From: Sphingomonadales bacterium
GTDB taxonomy: Bacteria; Bacteroidota; Bacteroidia; UBA7662
Direction of reading: 5' to 3'
Assembly (NCBI GenBank): GCA_016872125.1
Contig: VHBD01000013.1
Span: 1 to 18,182, forward strand
Length of the DNA stretch: 18,182 bases
The notes under the pieces are model-generated. The model was given only the letters and a program-made list of their open reading frames with translations, ran no database searches and was not told where the DNA came from. Position 1 is the first letter of the stretch. Every line of letters begins with the position of its first letter. A program made the translations under genes and the position numbers. Shown piece by piece: positions 1-7,882 of this stretch.

Positions 1-29
1 CAGAGATCGCGGAGGCTTTCGAGGTTCAT
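1..29 (-). CDS. Possible 5' end of a divergent gene cut by the window edge
   Basis: Reading the minus strand from an ATG at 29-27 gives nine open codons, MNLESLRDL, running off the left edge. The residues recall the start of MmcQ/YjbR-like proteins, which often begin with a Met, a short acidic stretch and LREYC. Nine residues cannot establish this. The position, 55 bases upstream of and divergent from pruA, suits a separate transcription unit. It could equally be a chance open frame. Confidence 0.25.
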
Positions 30-38
30 GGTGGCGAC

Positions 39-57
39 GGGCTGAGGGCTGAGGGCT
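39..57. repeat. Short tandem repeat, GGGCTGA units
   Basis: Two perfect 7-base copies of GGGCTGA (39-45 and 46-52) are followed by a partial third, GGGCT (53-57). They lie in the gap between the possible divergent gene and pruA, just upstream of the candidate pruA -7 box. The function is unknown and copy number could vary between strains. Confidence 0.5.
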
Positions 58-59
58 TG

Positions 60-67
60 TACCTTTG
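60..67 (+). promoter_or_regulatory. Candidate pruA -7 promoter box
   Basis: TACCTTTG fits the Bacteroidota -7 consensus TAnnTTTG exactly and ends 17 bases before the pruA ATG, which would give a very short leader. I do not see a convincing TTG -33 element at the usual distance upstream, so this is a one-box call. Confidence 0.35.
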
Positions 68-84
68 TGGTCTAAATATCGTGT

Positions 85-1710
85 ATGTCGTTTGGAATCT
101 TCTCGGTACCCCCCGCAGTTAACGAAAAAGTTCGATCCTACGCTCCCGGTTCCCCGGAGGCCTTGTCCTTGAAACAAACCATCCATCACATGCGTCAACG
201 CGAGGTGGAGGTCCCCATGATGATCGGTGGTCAAGAGGTGCATAGCAAGCAAACCCGACGCATGGCCCCACCCCACGATCATGCCCATACCCTCGGGCAT
301 TTTCATGAAGGGAGCGCATCGCATGTGGAGAAGGCTATCGAAGCCGCCTTGGCCGCCAAGCCGGCCTGGGAGGCCTTGCCCTGGGAACAAAGAGCGGCCA
401 TCTTTCTACGCATGGCGGATTTATTGGCCGGTCCATATCGTGACCTTATCAACGCGGCGACCATGCTGAGCCAAAGCAAAAACCCGTACCAAGCCGAAAT
501 TGATGCTGCTTGCGAGTTGATTGATTTTTTTCGGTTCAATGTCCGGTACATGACCGAGATTTATCGTCAACAACCCGAAAGTTTACCGGGATCGTGGAAC
601 CGAGTGGAGTACCGTCCCTTGGAGGGCTTTGTTTTTGCATTGACCCCCTTCAATTTCACGTCCATCGCGGCCAATCTCCCTTGTTCTGCGGCTTTGATGG
701 GCAATACCGTGGTTTGGAAACCGGCCAATACCCAGGTTTATTCGGCGTATTGGCTGATGCGCTTGTTCAAGGAGGCCGGCTTGCCCGATGGCGTCATTAA
801 CATGGTGCCTGTGCCCGGTCCGGTGGCCGGTGAGGTCATTTTCCGCCACCCGGATTTTGCAGGGATACACTTCACCGGGTCCTCCGGGGTCTTTAATCAG
901 ATTTGGGAACAAATTGGCCGTAACATTGGCTTGTACAAATCCTACCCTCGCATTGTGGGGGAAACAGGAGGTAAAGATTTTGTGGTGGCTCATGCCTCGG
1001 CCCCTGTCGACGTGGTGGCCACCGCCTTGTCGCGGGGTGCTTTTGAGTACCAAGGCCAAAAATGCTCTGCAGCATCGCGGGCTTATATTCCGGATGTGTT
1101 ATGGCCCGAGGTATTGCAACGTATGCGGGCCGACCTTTCGGATATGAAAATGGGCGGGGTCGAAGATTTTGGAAATTTTATCAACGCGGTTATCGACGAA
1201 AAGTCCTTTGACAAGCTCCAGGCTGCCATCGAGGAAGCCCGCCAGCATCCCGATTGCGAAATCGTATGGGGTGGAAACTGTGACAAGTCCCTAGGTTATT
1301 TTGTAGAGCCTACGCTCATTCAAACCACCAATCCCAAATACAGGACCATGTGCGAAGAGTTGTTTGGCCCGGTATTGACGGTCTATGTTTATCCAGAGGA
1401 TCGGTTCGAAGAGGTATTGGACTTATGCAATACCACCTCACCCTATGCCTTGACCGGAGCGGTATTGGCCACCGATCGCTACGCCTTGGATTTGGCGACA
1501 ACGCGACTACGGCATGCCGCGGGAAATTTTTACTTGAACGATAAACCGACCGGGGCGGTGGTTGGGCAGCAGCCTTTTGGCGGAGCCAGGGCCAGTGGAA
1601 CCAACGACAAAGCCGGTTCATCCCTCAACTTATTGCGTTGGGTTTCGGCCCGTACCATCAAAGAAAATCTCTTGCCACCAACGACCTATACTTACCCCTT
1701 TCAGGGCTAA
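85..1710 (+). CDS. pruA: L-glutamate gamma-semialdehyde dehydrogenase (delta-1-pyrroline-5-carboxylate dehydrogenase)
   Basis: This cytoplasmic aldehyde dehydrogenase oxidises glutamate semialdehyde, the open form of pyrroline-5-carboxylate, to glutamate with NAD+. It is the second step of proline catabolism. The 541 residues form a single ALDH domain, the usual length for the stand-alone bacteroidotal enzyme and not the fused PutA form. The N-terminus (PPAVNEKVRSYAPGSPE) is typical of that group and supports the ATG at 85. Visible catalytic parts are Asn190 in LTPFNFTS, the FTGSSG nucleotide loop at 263-268, the general base Glu293 in VGETGGKDF, and the nucleophile Cys327 in GQKCSA. A C-terminal GQQPFGGARASGTNDKAG block sits at 494-511. 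No proline dehydrogenase gene is in the window. It converges on the hbd gene and appears monocistronic. Identity is secure. Confidence 0.96.
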   Translation: MSFGIFSVPPAVNEKVRSYAPGSPEALSLKQTIHHMRQREVEVPMMIGGQEVHSKQTRRMAPPHDHAHTLGHFHEGSASHVEKAIEAALAAKPAWEALPWEQRAAIFLRMADLLAGPYRDLINAATMLSQSKNPYQAEIDAACELIDFFRFNVRYMTEIYRQQPESLPGSWNRVEYRPLEGFVFALTPFNFTSIAANLPCSAALMGNTVVWKPANTQVYSAYWLMRLFKEAGLPDGVINMVPVPGPVAGEVIFRHPDFAGIHFTGSSGVFNQIWEQIGRNIGLYKSYPRIVGETGGKDFVVAHASAPVDVVATALSRGAFEYQGQKCSAASRAYIPDVLWPEVLQRMRADLSDMKMGGVEDFGNFINAVIDEKSFDKLQAAIEEARQHPDCEIVWGGNCDKSLGYFVEPTLIQTTNPKYRTMCEELFGPVLTVYVYPEDRFEEVLDLCNTTSPYALTGAVLATDRYALDLATTRLRHAAGNFYLNDKPTGAVVGQQPFGGARASGTNDKAGSSLNLLRWVSARTIKENLLPPTTYTYPFQG

Positions 1711-1729
1711 AGGGCGGTGGATCTTGGCG

Positions 1730-1814
1730 TGAAATCTTCGATCTAGCGAAATCGCAGATCGAGGGTCATTGCGGATTCATCGAAATTGCGGACCGAGGTT
1801 GACGGCGGATTTAG
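1730..1814. repeat. Degenerate 17-bp tandem repeat, about five units
   Basis: Units begin at 1730, 1747, 1764, 1781 and 1798, with an approximate consensus CGAAATTGCGGATCGAG. Units at 1747 and 1781 agree at 14 of 17 positions and those at 1730 and 1747 at 12 of 17. The outer units are more decayed. The array fills most of the gap between convergent pruA and hbd, and the last unit includes the hbd stop codon (TAA, complement of 1811-1813). The first two units form the hairpin listed separately. Confidence 0.45.
1734..1766. terminator. Hairpin between convergent pruA and hbd, possible bidirectional terminator
   Basis: CTTCGATCT (1736-1744) pairs with AGATCGAGG (1756-1764) with one G-U pair. 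After a bulged A at 1745, GCG (1746-1748) pairs with CGC (1753-1755) around an AAAT loop. Outer A-U and U-G pairs bring the stem to about 14 pairs. No U tract follows on the plus strand and only three T residues follow on the minus strand, so it is not a classical intrinsic terminator. Its place, about 24 bases after the pruA stop and between facing genes, favours transcript-end formation or stabilisation. Confidence 0.45.
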
Positions 1815-2737
1815 AGGAATTCCGGGGCGACCACAAGGTCCTTGGAACCCGCTTGGTAGGCATAAAATCCTTTGCCGGTTTTGATGCCCAGGTTTCCTGA
1901 GGAAACCATTTTGACCAAAAGGGGGCAGGGGGCGTATTTAGCATGGCCAAAGCCGTCATGCAAAACCCGAAGGATGGCCAAGCAAACATCCAAGCCAATA
2001 AAATCTGCCAACTGCAGGGGGCCCATCGGATGGGCCATGCCCAATTTCATGACAGTGTCAATCTCGGCCACACCGGCAACGCCCTCATAGAGGGTATGGA
2101 CAGCCTCGTTAATCATGGGCATCAGGATGCGGTTAGCCACAAATCCGGGGTAATCGTTGGCCTCCACCGGGATTTTGCCCAGGCGATGACTTAATTCCAC
2201 GATGGTGGCCGTCACCATAGGATCGGTGTTATAACCCTTGATGATTTCGACCAATTTCATGACCGGTACCGGGTTCATGAAGTGCATGCCGATGACCTGG
2301 GCAGGGCGCTGGGTTGCGCTGGCAATATCGGTAATCGAGATGGAAGAGGTGTTGGTAGTCAGGATGCAGGAGGCGGGGCTTAACTTGTCCAATTGCCGGA
2401 AGAGTTCCAGCTTAATTTGTCGGTTTTCGGTGGCGGCTTCCACTACCAGATCCGCTTGGTGGGTGGCTTCGGCCAGGGAGGTTCCGCAGTGAATACGGGC
2501 CAAGGCGGCATCCCTGGACTCTTGGTCCAAGGCTCCTTTGGCGACCACCCGATCCAAATTGCGGGTGATGGTGTTCATGGCTTTTTCCAAAGCCGGGGCA
2601 GAGAGGTCCACCAATTCGACCGCAAAACCGCAGGTGGCAAAAACTTGGGCAATCCCGTTGCCCATGGTGCCGCAGCCCACCACAGTCACGTGTTGGATAT
2701 GGATGGGGGATCTTGGGGTCGAAGGAGCGGTTTCCAT
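1811..2737 (-). CDS. hbd: 3-hydroxybutyryl-CoA dehydrogenase (3-hydroxyacyl-CoA dehydrogenase family)
   Basis: This enzyme interconverts (S)-3-hydroxybutyryl-CoA and acetoacetyl-CoA with NAD(P)H, in short-chain fatty-acid or butanoate metabolism in the cytoplasm. The 308 residues comprise an N-terminal Rossmann domain with GCGTMGNG at 21-28 and a C-terminal helical domain. The catalytic dyad is His152 (MHFMNPVP) with Glu164 (KLVEI). Ser131/Ser132 (NTSSI) and Asn202 (VANRIL) are the usual substrate-site residues. The tail LLVKMVSSGNLGIKTGKGFY is characteristic of the single-function Hbd/PaaH type and not of the large FadB fusion. About 13 residues precede the Rossmann fold, so a start slightly downstream of the ATG at 2737 is possible. 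It is divergent from xseA (78-base gap) and convergent with pruA. The preferred chain length cannot be read from sequence. Confidence 0.93.
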   Translation of the reverse strand: METAPSTPRSPIHIQHVTVVGCGTMGNGIAQVFATCGFAVELVDLSAPALEKAMNTITRNLDRVVAKGALDQESRDAALARIHCGTSLAEATHQADLVVEAATENRQIKLELFRQLDKLSPASCILTTNTSSISITDIASATQRPAQVIGMHFMNPVPVMKLVEIIKGYNTDPMVTATIVELSHRLGKIPVEANDYPGFVANRILMPMINEAVHTLYEGVAGVAEIDTVMKLGMAHPMGPLQLADFIGLDVCLAILRVLHDGFGHAKYAPCPLLVKMVSSGNLGIKTGKGFYAYQAGSKDLVVAPEFL

Positions 2738-2815
2738 ACGAGAAGGTTTTGAATTTATTGGTTAAAATTACAATCAGCGCCCCTAATTTGGAGGTTGAAT
2801 TCTTGACAGCGATCC
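2738..2815. promoter_or_regulatory. Divergent hbd/xseA intergenic region
   Basis: This 78-base AT-rich gap must carry promoters for both hbd and xseA. On the minus strand TAATTTTA (complement of 2770-2777) is one base from the TAnnTTTG -7 consensus. On the plus strand TAATTTGG is only a loose match. The GGAGG at about 2789 is too far from the xseA ATG to act as its ribosome-binding site. The role is inferred from gene orientation. Confidence 0.3.
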
Positions 2816-4120
2816 ATGCTTTCCTCTTCCTCTGTGAATCTATCGAGTTCGGGACGGCCCTTGACCGTATCCGGCCTGAACGAATGGATACGGGATTATG
2901 TGGAAGGACACCCGGATTTCAAACATTTGGTGGTGGAGGGAGAAATATCGGGCATGACCAAAGCCCGAAGCGGGCATTGGTACTTCACCCTCAAGGATGC
3001 CTACAGCCAAATTTCTTGTGTTATGTTTCAAAGCCAGCGACGGATCTTGGACATGGATCCGGTGGACGGTGATCGTGTGCAGGTTACCGGAGAATTGAGG
3101 CATTATGCGCCCAGGGGATCGTTGCAATTGCAGGTCATGAGCCTATCGGCTTCAGGGCAAGGGGATTTGTACCGGCTTTACCTGGAACTCAAAGTCCGCT
3201 TACAAGCTGAGGGTCTGTTGGAGGCCGTTCACAAGAAAGCAATCCCCGCCTATCCTGCAACGGTGGGCGTGGTGACTTCCCCGGATGGCGCGGTGATTCA
3301 TGATATACAGCGTACGGTGGAGCGGCGCTTTCCAGGGCTTCCTATTCTACTCGCACCCAGTTTGGTCCAAGGGGAAGCCGCAGTCAGCTCACTCATCAAG
3401 GCCTTGAGGGCTTTGGATCAACGGCTTGAAGTGGAAGTCATTATCCTTGCCCGCGGTGGTGGTTCTATGGAAGATTTGTGGTGTTTCAACAACGAGGCCT
3501 TGGTTCGTGCTGTTTTTGCCTTGGAAACCCCAGTGATCACGGCTATTGGCCACGAAACGGATTTGACTTTGGTTGATTTTGTAGCTGACCTTAGGGCGCC
3601 AACCCCTACGGCGGCCGCTGAATTGGTGACCCCTGATCAGCAGGATTTGATGAGGCAGATTCATGTTGCTCAACAGTCGGCAGGAAATAGTTTGCAACGT
3701 CAGTGCTTGCTTTTGGAGCAAGGTCTTGACGGTTTGGAAGAAAGCCTGGAGCGGGACTACGGCTACCTTATCGATCATTGCGATGCGACCATGATGGATT
3801 TGGAACAACGCATCCGTAGGGGATTGTTGCAGAAATTATTCAACCAGGAACAGGCGGTGCATGATTTGACCCACCGGCTCGGTAGGGGAATTGAACAGCA
3901 ATTGGATTCGATGGAACAAACCTGCTTCGCCTTCATGCGCCAGGCCTCCGCCCTGGATATTCAATCGGTCCTTCAGCGCGGTTTTTCGGTGGCCATGATG
4001 GACGGTAAGGTATTACGAAGCATTCAAGACGCCAAGCCCGGGGCCAGGTTAGAAACCCGATTCGTGGACGGCAAGGTCCTTTCCAAAATTGAGGACAGCG
4101 AGAACTATCGGCAGCTCTAG
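2816..4120 (+). CDS. xseA: Exodeoxyribonuclease VII large subunit
   Basis: XseA is the catalytic subunit of exonuclease VII, which degrades single-stranded DNA from both ends in mismatch repair and DNA-damage processing. The 434 residues show the family order. An N-terminal OB fold covers about 16-110 (LTVSGLNEWI, VEGEISG, GHWYFTLKD). The catalytic domain has TSPDGAVIHDI at 154-164, RGGGSMEDLWCFNNE at 213-227 and GHETDLTLVDFVADLRAPTP at 245-264. A helical coiled-coil region covers about 275-380, followed by a C-terminal beta segment (LQRGFSVAMMDGKVL). An in-frame TGA lies four codons upstream of the ATG at 2816, so that start is well supported. The small subunit XseB, often encoded next door, is not in the window. 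The frame stays open for 31 codons past the TAG stop before another TAG, which is probably chance. uvrC follows after 105 bases on the same strand. Confidence 0.96.
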   Translation: MLSSSSVNLSSSGRPLTVSGLNEWIRDYVEGHPDFKHLVVEGEISGMTKARSGHWYFTLKDAYSQISCVMFQSQRRILDMDPVDGDRVQVTGELRHYAPRGSLQLQVMSLSASGQGDLYRLYLELKVRLQAEGLLEAVHKKAIPAYPATVGVVTSPDGAVIHDIQRTVERRFPGLPILLAPSLVQGEAAVSSLIKALRALDQRLEVEVIILARGGGSMEDLWCFNNEALVRAVFALETPVITAIGHETDLTLVDFVADLRAPTPTAAAELVTPDQQDLMRQIHVAQQSAGNSLQRQCLLLEQGLDGLEESLERDYGYLIDHCDATMMDLEQRIRRGLLQKLFNQEQAVHDLTHRLGRGIEQQLDSMEQTCFAFMRQASALDIQSVLQRGFSVAMMDGKVLRSIQDAKPGARLETRFVDGKVLSKIEDSENYRQL

Positions 4121-4163
4121 ACCGGATATACTACAGGTGAACAGATTTTGACTTCCAAACGTG

Positions 4164-4211
4164 AAAAGATCTCGATTGCTATACGCCAAAAGATTTCGAG
4201 TGCTCAACAAG
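4164..4211. repeat. 24-bp-period duplication in the xseA-uvrC spacer
   Basis: AAAAGATCTCGATTGCT (4164-4180) recurs as AAAAGATTTCGAGTGCT (4188-4204), matching at 15 of 17 positions with a period of 24. A weaker third copy may start at 4140. The spacer otherwise holds no convincing gene, no hairpin and no clear TAnnTTTG box, so uvrC may be co-transcribed with xseA. Confidence 0.45.
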
Positions 4212-4225
4212 AATAGAGATTCGCT

Positions 4226-6028
4226 ATGGATTTGAATGGATTCAAAGCCTTGGAATATTCCATTCCCGAAACACCCGGGGTATATCGCTATTACGATAGG
4301 CGCGAACATTTACTATATGTCGGCAAAGCCAAAAACCTCCGTAAACGAGTCGCACAATACTTTGCGAATCGGGTGGATACCCATCGCATACGGCTCATGG
4401 TTCGCTTGATAGAGCGCATTGAATTTACGGTCGTTGACACGGAGCATGATGCCCTGCTTCTCGAAAATGTACTGATCAAGAAACACCAACCCCGCTACAA
4501 TATTCGGCTCAAGGACGACAAGACCTATCCTTTTTTGGTCTTGCGCCATGAACCCTTTCCAAGGCTTGAGGTCACAAGGCAAATTCGACGCGATGGCTCG
4601 CGGTACTACGGCCCCTATTCTTCGCCGACCACCATGTATACGTTGTTGGATTTAATTCGGAAAATCTATCCATTGCGCACCTGTGCTCTCAACCTCAGCG
4701 ATGAGCGCATCTCCAAAGCCGGGTATCGTCCTTGTTTAGAACATCAACTCGGGAATTGCATGGCGCCCTGTGCAGGGCTTCAAAGCGCCGAGGAGTACGC
4801 AAAATACACAGATGCGGTGCATCTCTTGCTCAAAGGGAATCTTGGGGGATTATTGATCAACCTTCGTAAACAGATCAAGGAATGTGTTGCACAATTGGAT
4901 TTTGAGCAAGCCCATACCCTCAAAGGCCAGGTGGAATTGTTGGAGCGGTACGAAGCCCGATCGACCGTGGTGAGTACCACCGTGAAGGAATTGGATTCCT
5001 TTGCCTTGGCCCAACACCAAGACAGGGCGGTGGTCAATCACCTGCATGTGCGCAACGGTGCGGTCATACGTTCCTTTAATTTGGAAATACAATTGGGAGT
5101 AGAGGAGGATCCATCTGCCGTTATGGCCCAGGCGATGTTGGAGATTTGCCACCGTTACGAGCACCAGCCGGTGGAAATTGTCTGTAACATCATGCCGGAA
5201 AGCCTGCCTTTTGTGCGCATCCCTTGCCGGGTTCCATCCGATGGTGATAAACGCAAATTGGTGGATTTAAGTCTCAAAAACGCTTTCTTTTGTTTGCAGG
5301 AGTTGTTACGAAAACCGGAAGAAAGGCAATTCGCTTCCCGATCGGATCGTCTTTTGCAGCAGGTTCAGAAGGATTTGCAAATCCCTCAATTGCCGCAGCA
5401 TATCGAGTGTTTTGATAATTCCCACACCCAAGGTAGCCAGACCGTATCGGCCTGTGTTGTTTTTCGGAACGGTAGGCCCGCTAAACGCGATTATCGTCTG
5501 TTCAATTTACGGGATGTGGAAGGCATTGATGATTTCGCGGGGATGCAGGAGGTCATCACCAGGCGCTACCAAAGGATGCTTACCGAAGGACAGGCCTTAC
5601 CGGATCTCGTGATTGTGGATGGCGGTAGGGGTCAGTTGAGTTCGGCCCATTCCGCCTTGGTCGCCTTGGGTTTGGGTCATTTGCCCTTGATGGGGATCGC
5701 CAAACGTTTGGAGGCCTTGTTCAAGGTTGGGGATCCGCATCCATTGATGCTGGACAAGAAGAGCCCTACCTTGAGGCTCATTCAACAAATGCGTGACGAG
5801 GCACATCGCTTTGGTTTGCAGCATCACCGTAAGCGCCGTCACAAAGCGGGCATGCAATCTGCCCTTGATAACATCAAAGGAATAGGTCCTGAAACCATTA
5901 GAAAGTTGTTATCTGCCTTTGGTTCAGCAGAAAGAGTCTTTGCTGCAGATATTGATCAGCTAAGTGCCGTAGTTGGCGGTGCCAAAGCAGAACTTATTGC
6001 CAACTACATTTCTAAGAAAACGACCTAA
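4226..6028 (+). CDS. uvrC: UvrABC excinuclease subunit C
   Basis: UvrC makes both incisions flanking a DNA lesion in nucleotide excision repair after recruitment by UvrB. The 600 residues are the usual length. The N-terminal GIY-YIG nuclease has GVY at 18-20, YVGKAKNLRKR at 31-41 with Arg39, and Glu80, and makes the 3' cut. Four cysteines (153, 170, 178, 182) match the iron-sulfur cluster site reported for UvrC. The UvrB-binding UVR region lies near 208-243. The RNase H-like nuclease for the 5' cut shows Asp397 (ECFDNSHTQG), Asp465 (IVDGGRGQL) and His527 (DEAHRF). A helix-hairpin-helix pair follows at about 545-595 (IKGIGPETIRKLL). No Shine-Dalgarno sequence is visible before the ATG. The last four bases overlap the stop of the facing OmpA-TPR lipoprotein gene. 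Identity is secure. Confidence 0.97.
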   Translation: MDLNGFKALEYSIPETPGVYRYYDRREHLLYVGKAKNLRKRVAQYFANRVDTHRIRLMVRLIERIEFTVVDTEHDALLLENVLIKKHQPRYNIRLKDDKTYPFLVLRHEPFPRLEVTRQIRRDGSRYYGPYSSPTTMYTLLDLIRKIYPLRTCALNLSDERISKAGYRPCLEHQLGNCMAPCAGLQSAEEYAKYTDAVHLLLKGNLGGLLINLRKQIKECVAQLDFEQAHTLKGQVELLERYEARSTVVSTTVKELDSFALAQHQDRAVVNHLHVRNGAVIRSFNLEIQLGVEEDPSAVMAQAMLEICHRYEHQPVEIVCNIMPESLPFVRIPCRVPSDGDKRKLVDLSLKNAFFCLQELLRKPEERQFASRSDRLLQQVQKDLQIPQLPQHIECFDNSHTQGSQTVSACVVFRNGRPAKRDYRLFNLRDVEGIDDFAGMQEVITRRYQRMLTEGQALPDLVIVDGGRGQLSSAHSALVALGLGHLPLMGIAKRLEALFKVGDPHPLMLDKKSPTLRLIQQMRDEAHRFGLQHHRKRRHKAGMQSALDNIKGIGPETIRKLLSAFGSAERVFAADIDQLSAVVGGAKAELIANYISKKTT

Positions 6029-7818
6029 AGGGTCAAATTCTTGAAGAAGGTTTCTTGACGGAATGAAGCAAATTCAGGATCAGTCCGAAGGGAATTTTTG
6101 ACTTTGGGATCGCTTGTTACCAAGGCTTCGAGATCACGTTGCACCCCCGATGAATTCTTGCTTCGGGCTGCGATAACTGCGCTTAAATATAACACATCAG
6201 GGTTTTGACGATCAAGTCCTTTTAAAGCTTTGGCGGCTGCATCATAATCGCGATTAAGGCAAAGTGCCAGGGCCACAAGGGGATCTTGGCTTTTGCCGTT
6301 GAGGGCCATGACCGCTTCGGCGTACTTACCGGATCGAATGCTCATCAGCGCTTCGAATTCGGGCAACTTTTGGGCATTGTTTTGGGCACGCTTAACTACC
6401 AAATTTAATTTGGACCAGTCTTTCTGGAGGTAGGCCACCCATGCTTGGTTATGAAGGACTTCCGGTGAGCCTGGGGCTGCTTCCGCGGCAGCATCCAAAT
6501 TTCGTACAGCTGTTTCCAACCGACCAGCTTCAATATCCAATACGGCCAAATTGTTGTAGGCACGATGATCGGATGGGTAAAGAGCTTTGGTTAGTTCCAA
6601 AATTTCAGCCCGGCCTGATGCGTCCATGGCTTGTTCGGCAGTGGCGAGCATTTCGGATGCGCTCAATTCTGGGGATTTCATTCGGATGAGCTGCATTCTC
6701 TCCTCAAAGGTCCTGGGGGGGACTTTGGTATTGATGACCATATTGGCTCTGCGGAGGGGGGGTAGGTAATCTTCGGCGATAATCTCCCACGACTCTCGCA
6801 TTCCTTTGAGCTGGCTTTGTTTTTCGGCACTGCTCAAATTGGGATTTTCAATGATGCTACGCACTTGATCCTTCTGCGAAATGCGGGCAAATTCAATTCC
6901 ACGCAAAAGACCTTTCCAATCTTCTGTGCCTTTGTTTTGGACGTAAAGCTTGGAATTATCTAAATCGTATTGAATGTCCTTAAGACCTTGGCTTGAACGC
7001 AAGGCATTGATCACAAAATTTCCTGCTTCGGTGGCCCTTTCATCGGCCAACTCGTTATTGAATTGGATTTCACCATCGGGCGAGGCATAACCGTTAACTT
7101 CTATTTTAAGAATTTCTTTGGTTTTGCTCAAAAAATCGACAAGCTGAAGAATTTCTTTCTTTTTACGCTCACTTTCTCGAATGACCGATTTGTTAAGTTC
7201 AAAATAGATCGTTGCCTCAAAGGGTTCAATGGTATCGGCAATGAAGCCCGATGCAAGGGTCTTCGGTGTGCTGATCACTCGACCAGTTCTCGATAACAAA
7301 CTAACACCTTCGGAGATTTTGACACGAAATTGTTGCGCTTTTTCGGGAGCTTTGCGGTAGGACTTATCTTCCAAGAAATCTTTGGCCTTTTTAATTTGAG
7401 AGGAGGACCCATAAAAGGAGACCATTTCCAGCCAATATTCGTTTGAATTAGGAACCTCCTTGGTGGGCAGTTTAAACCCAAGTTCACCCTCGCCGCCTTT
7501 AGCAGGTTCAATGGAACGACCCTTCAAGCCTTTGACCTTAGGTCCAACCCAGATATCCCTGCAAACCTCTGTGGTCTCGTTGTTTTGGATTTTGATTAAC
7601 CTGGCTACAGCAACACCTTTTGGAACAAAGGCTTTTGGCGCGACTTTGTAGGCAACTTGAAGTTCGGTATGGTCGCCGTGCAAAGTCACGGGCTCTGTAG
7701 GCATCTGAATGGTAACGGCGCTTTGTTCCAAATGAAAGGGTTTACCGCAACTTGCCAAAATCACCAGGGCTAAGAACCAAAAGGGGAAATGCACTTTATT
7801 CAAAATGTTTAGACGCAT
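6025..7818 (-). CDS. OmpA-TPR lipoprotein (paralogue A of the envelope cluster)
   Basis: The predicted outer-membrane or periplasmic lipoprotein has 597 residues. From the ATG at 7818 a 23-residue signal with FWFLALVILAS precedes the lipobox Cys24. The longer frame begins with TTG at 7860, would cover a promoter-like box and place the signal too far inside, so I reject it. After a beta-rich region of about 170 residues comes an OmpA-like domain (about 198-365) with GYASPDGE, NNELADERA (Arg261), then an inserted segment containing GTEDWKGLL, and a closing strand LRRANMVIN at 355-363. Tetratricopeptide-like helices fill about 391-586 (DHRAYNNLAVLDIEAGR). OmpA domains usually bind peptidoglycan and TPRs bind proteins, so an envelope scaffold is inferred. 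The domain matches a Bacteroides-type OmpA variant I know from memory. It is third in a minus-strand cluster, 64 bases after the NlpC/P60 gene. The specific function is unknown. Confidence 0.85.
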   Translation of the reverse strand: MRLNILNKVHFPFWFLALVILASCGKPFHLEQSAVTIQMPTEPVTLHGDHTELQVAYKVAPKAFVPKGVAVARLIKIQNNETTEVCRDIWVGPKVKGLKGRSIEPAKGGEGELGFKLPTKEVPNSNEYWLEMVSFYGSSSQIKKAKDFLEDKSYRKAPEKAQQFRVKISEGVSLLSRTGRVISTPKTLASGFIADTIEPFEATIYFELNKSVIRESERKKKEILQLVDFLSKTKEILKIEVNGYASPDGEIQFNNELADERATEAGNFVINALRSSQGLKDIQYDLDNSKLYVQNKGTEDWKGLLRGIEFARISQKDQVRSIIENPNLSSAEKQSQLKGMRESWEIIAEDYLPPLRRANMVINTKVPPRTFEERMQLIRMKSPELSASEMLATAEQAMDASGRAEILELTKALYPSDHRAYNNLAVLDIEAGRLETAVRNLDAAAEAAPGSPEVLHNQAWVAYLQKDWSKLNLVVKRAQNNAQKLPEFEALMSIRSGKYAEAVMALNGKSQDPLVALALCLNRDYDAAAKALKGLDRQNPDVLYLSAVIAARSKNSSGVQRDLEALVTSDPKVKNSLRTDPEFASFRQETFFKNLTL

Positions 7819-7833
7819 TAGTTCATTTTTTTG

Positions 7834-7841
7834 CAAAAGTA
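7834..7841 (-). promoter_or_regulatory. Candidate internal promoter for the OmpA-TPR lipoprotein gene
   Basis: Read on the minus strand, TACTTTTG fits the TAnnTTTG -7 consensus exactly. It ends 15 bases before the ATG at 7818. Two adjacent TTG triplets (complement of 7855-7860) lie 13 and 16 bases upstream, a little close for a standard -33 element. If used, the lipoprotein could be made independently of the two upstream genes. Confidence 0.4.
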
Positions 7842-7882
7842 AGTCAATTAAGGACAACAAGGAATTTCTAGTCGCCTAAACC

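Noticed and set aside
583..1059. Long minus-strand open frame (158 codons) inside pruA
   Set aside because: It lies wholly within the secure pruA gene, has no recognisable domain and is rich in His, Arg and Gly, as expected of an antisense shadow.
3396..3407. 12-bp perfect palindrome TCAAGGCCTTGA in xseA
   Set aside because: Several 12-base palindromes are expected by chance in 18 kb, and this one lies in conserved coding sequence.
4121..4225. A small xseB gene in the xseA-uvrC spacer
   Set aside because: The spacer is only 105 bases. The short frame there has no ATG and no XseB-like motif.
7819..7860. TTG start at 7860 for the OmpA-TPR lipoprotein
   Set aside because: It would put 14 residues before a good lipoprotein signal and cover an exact TAnnTTTG box. 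The ATG at 7818 explains both.
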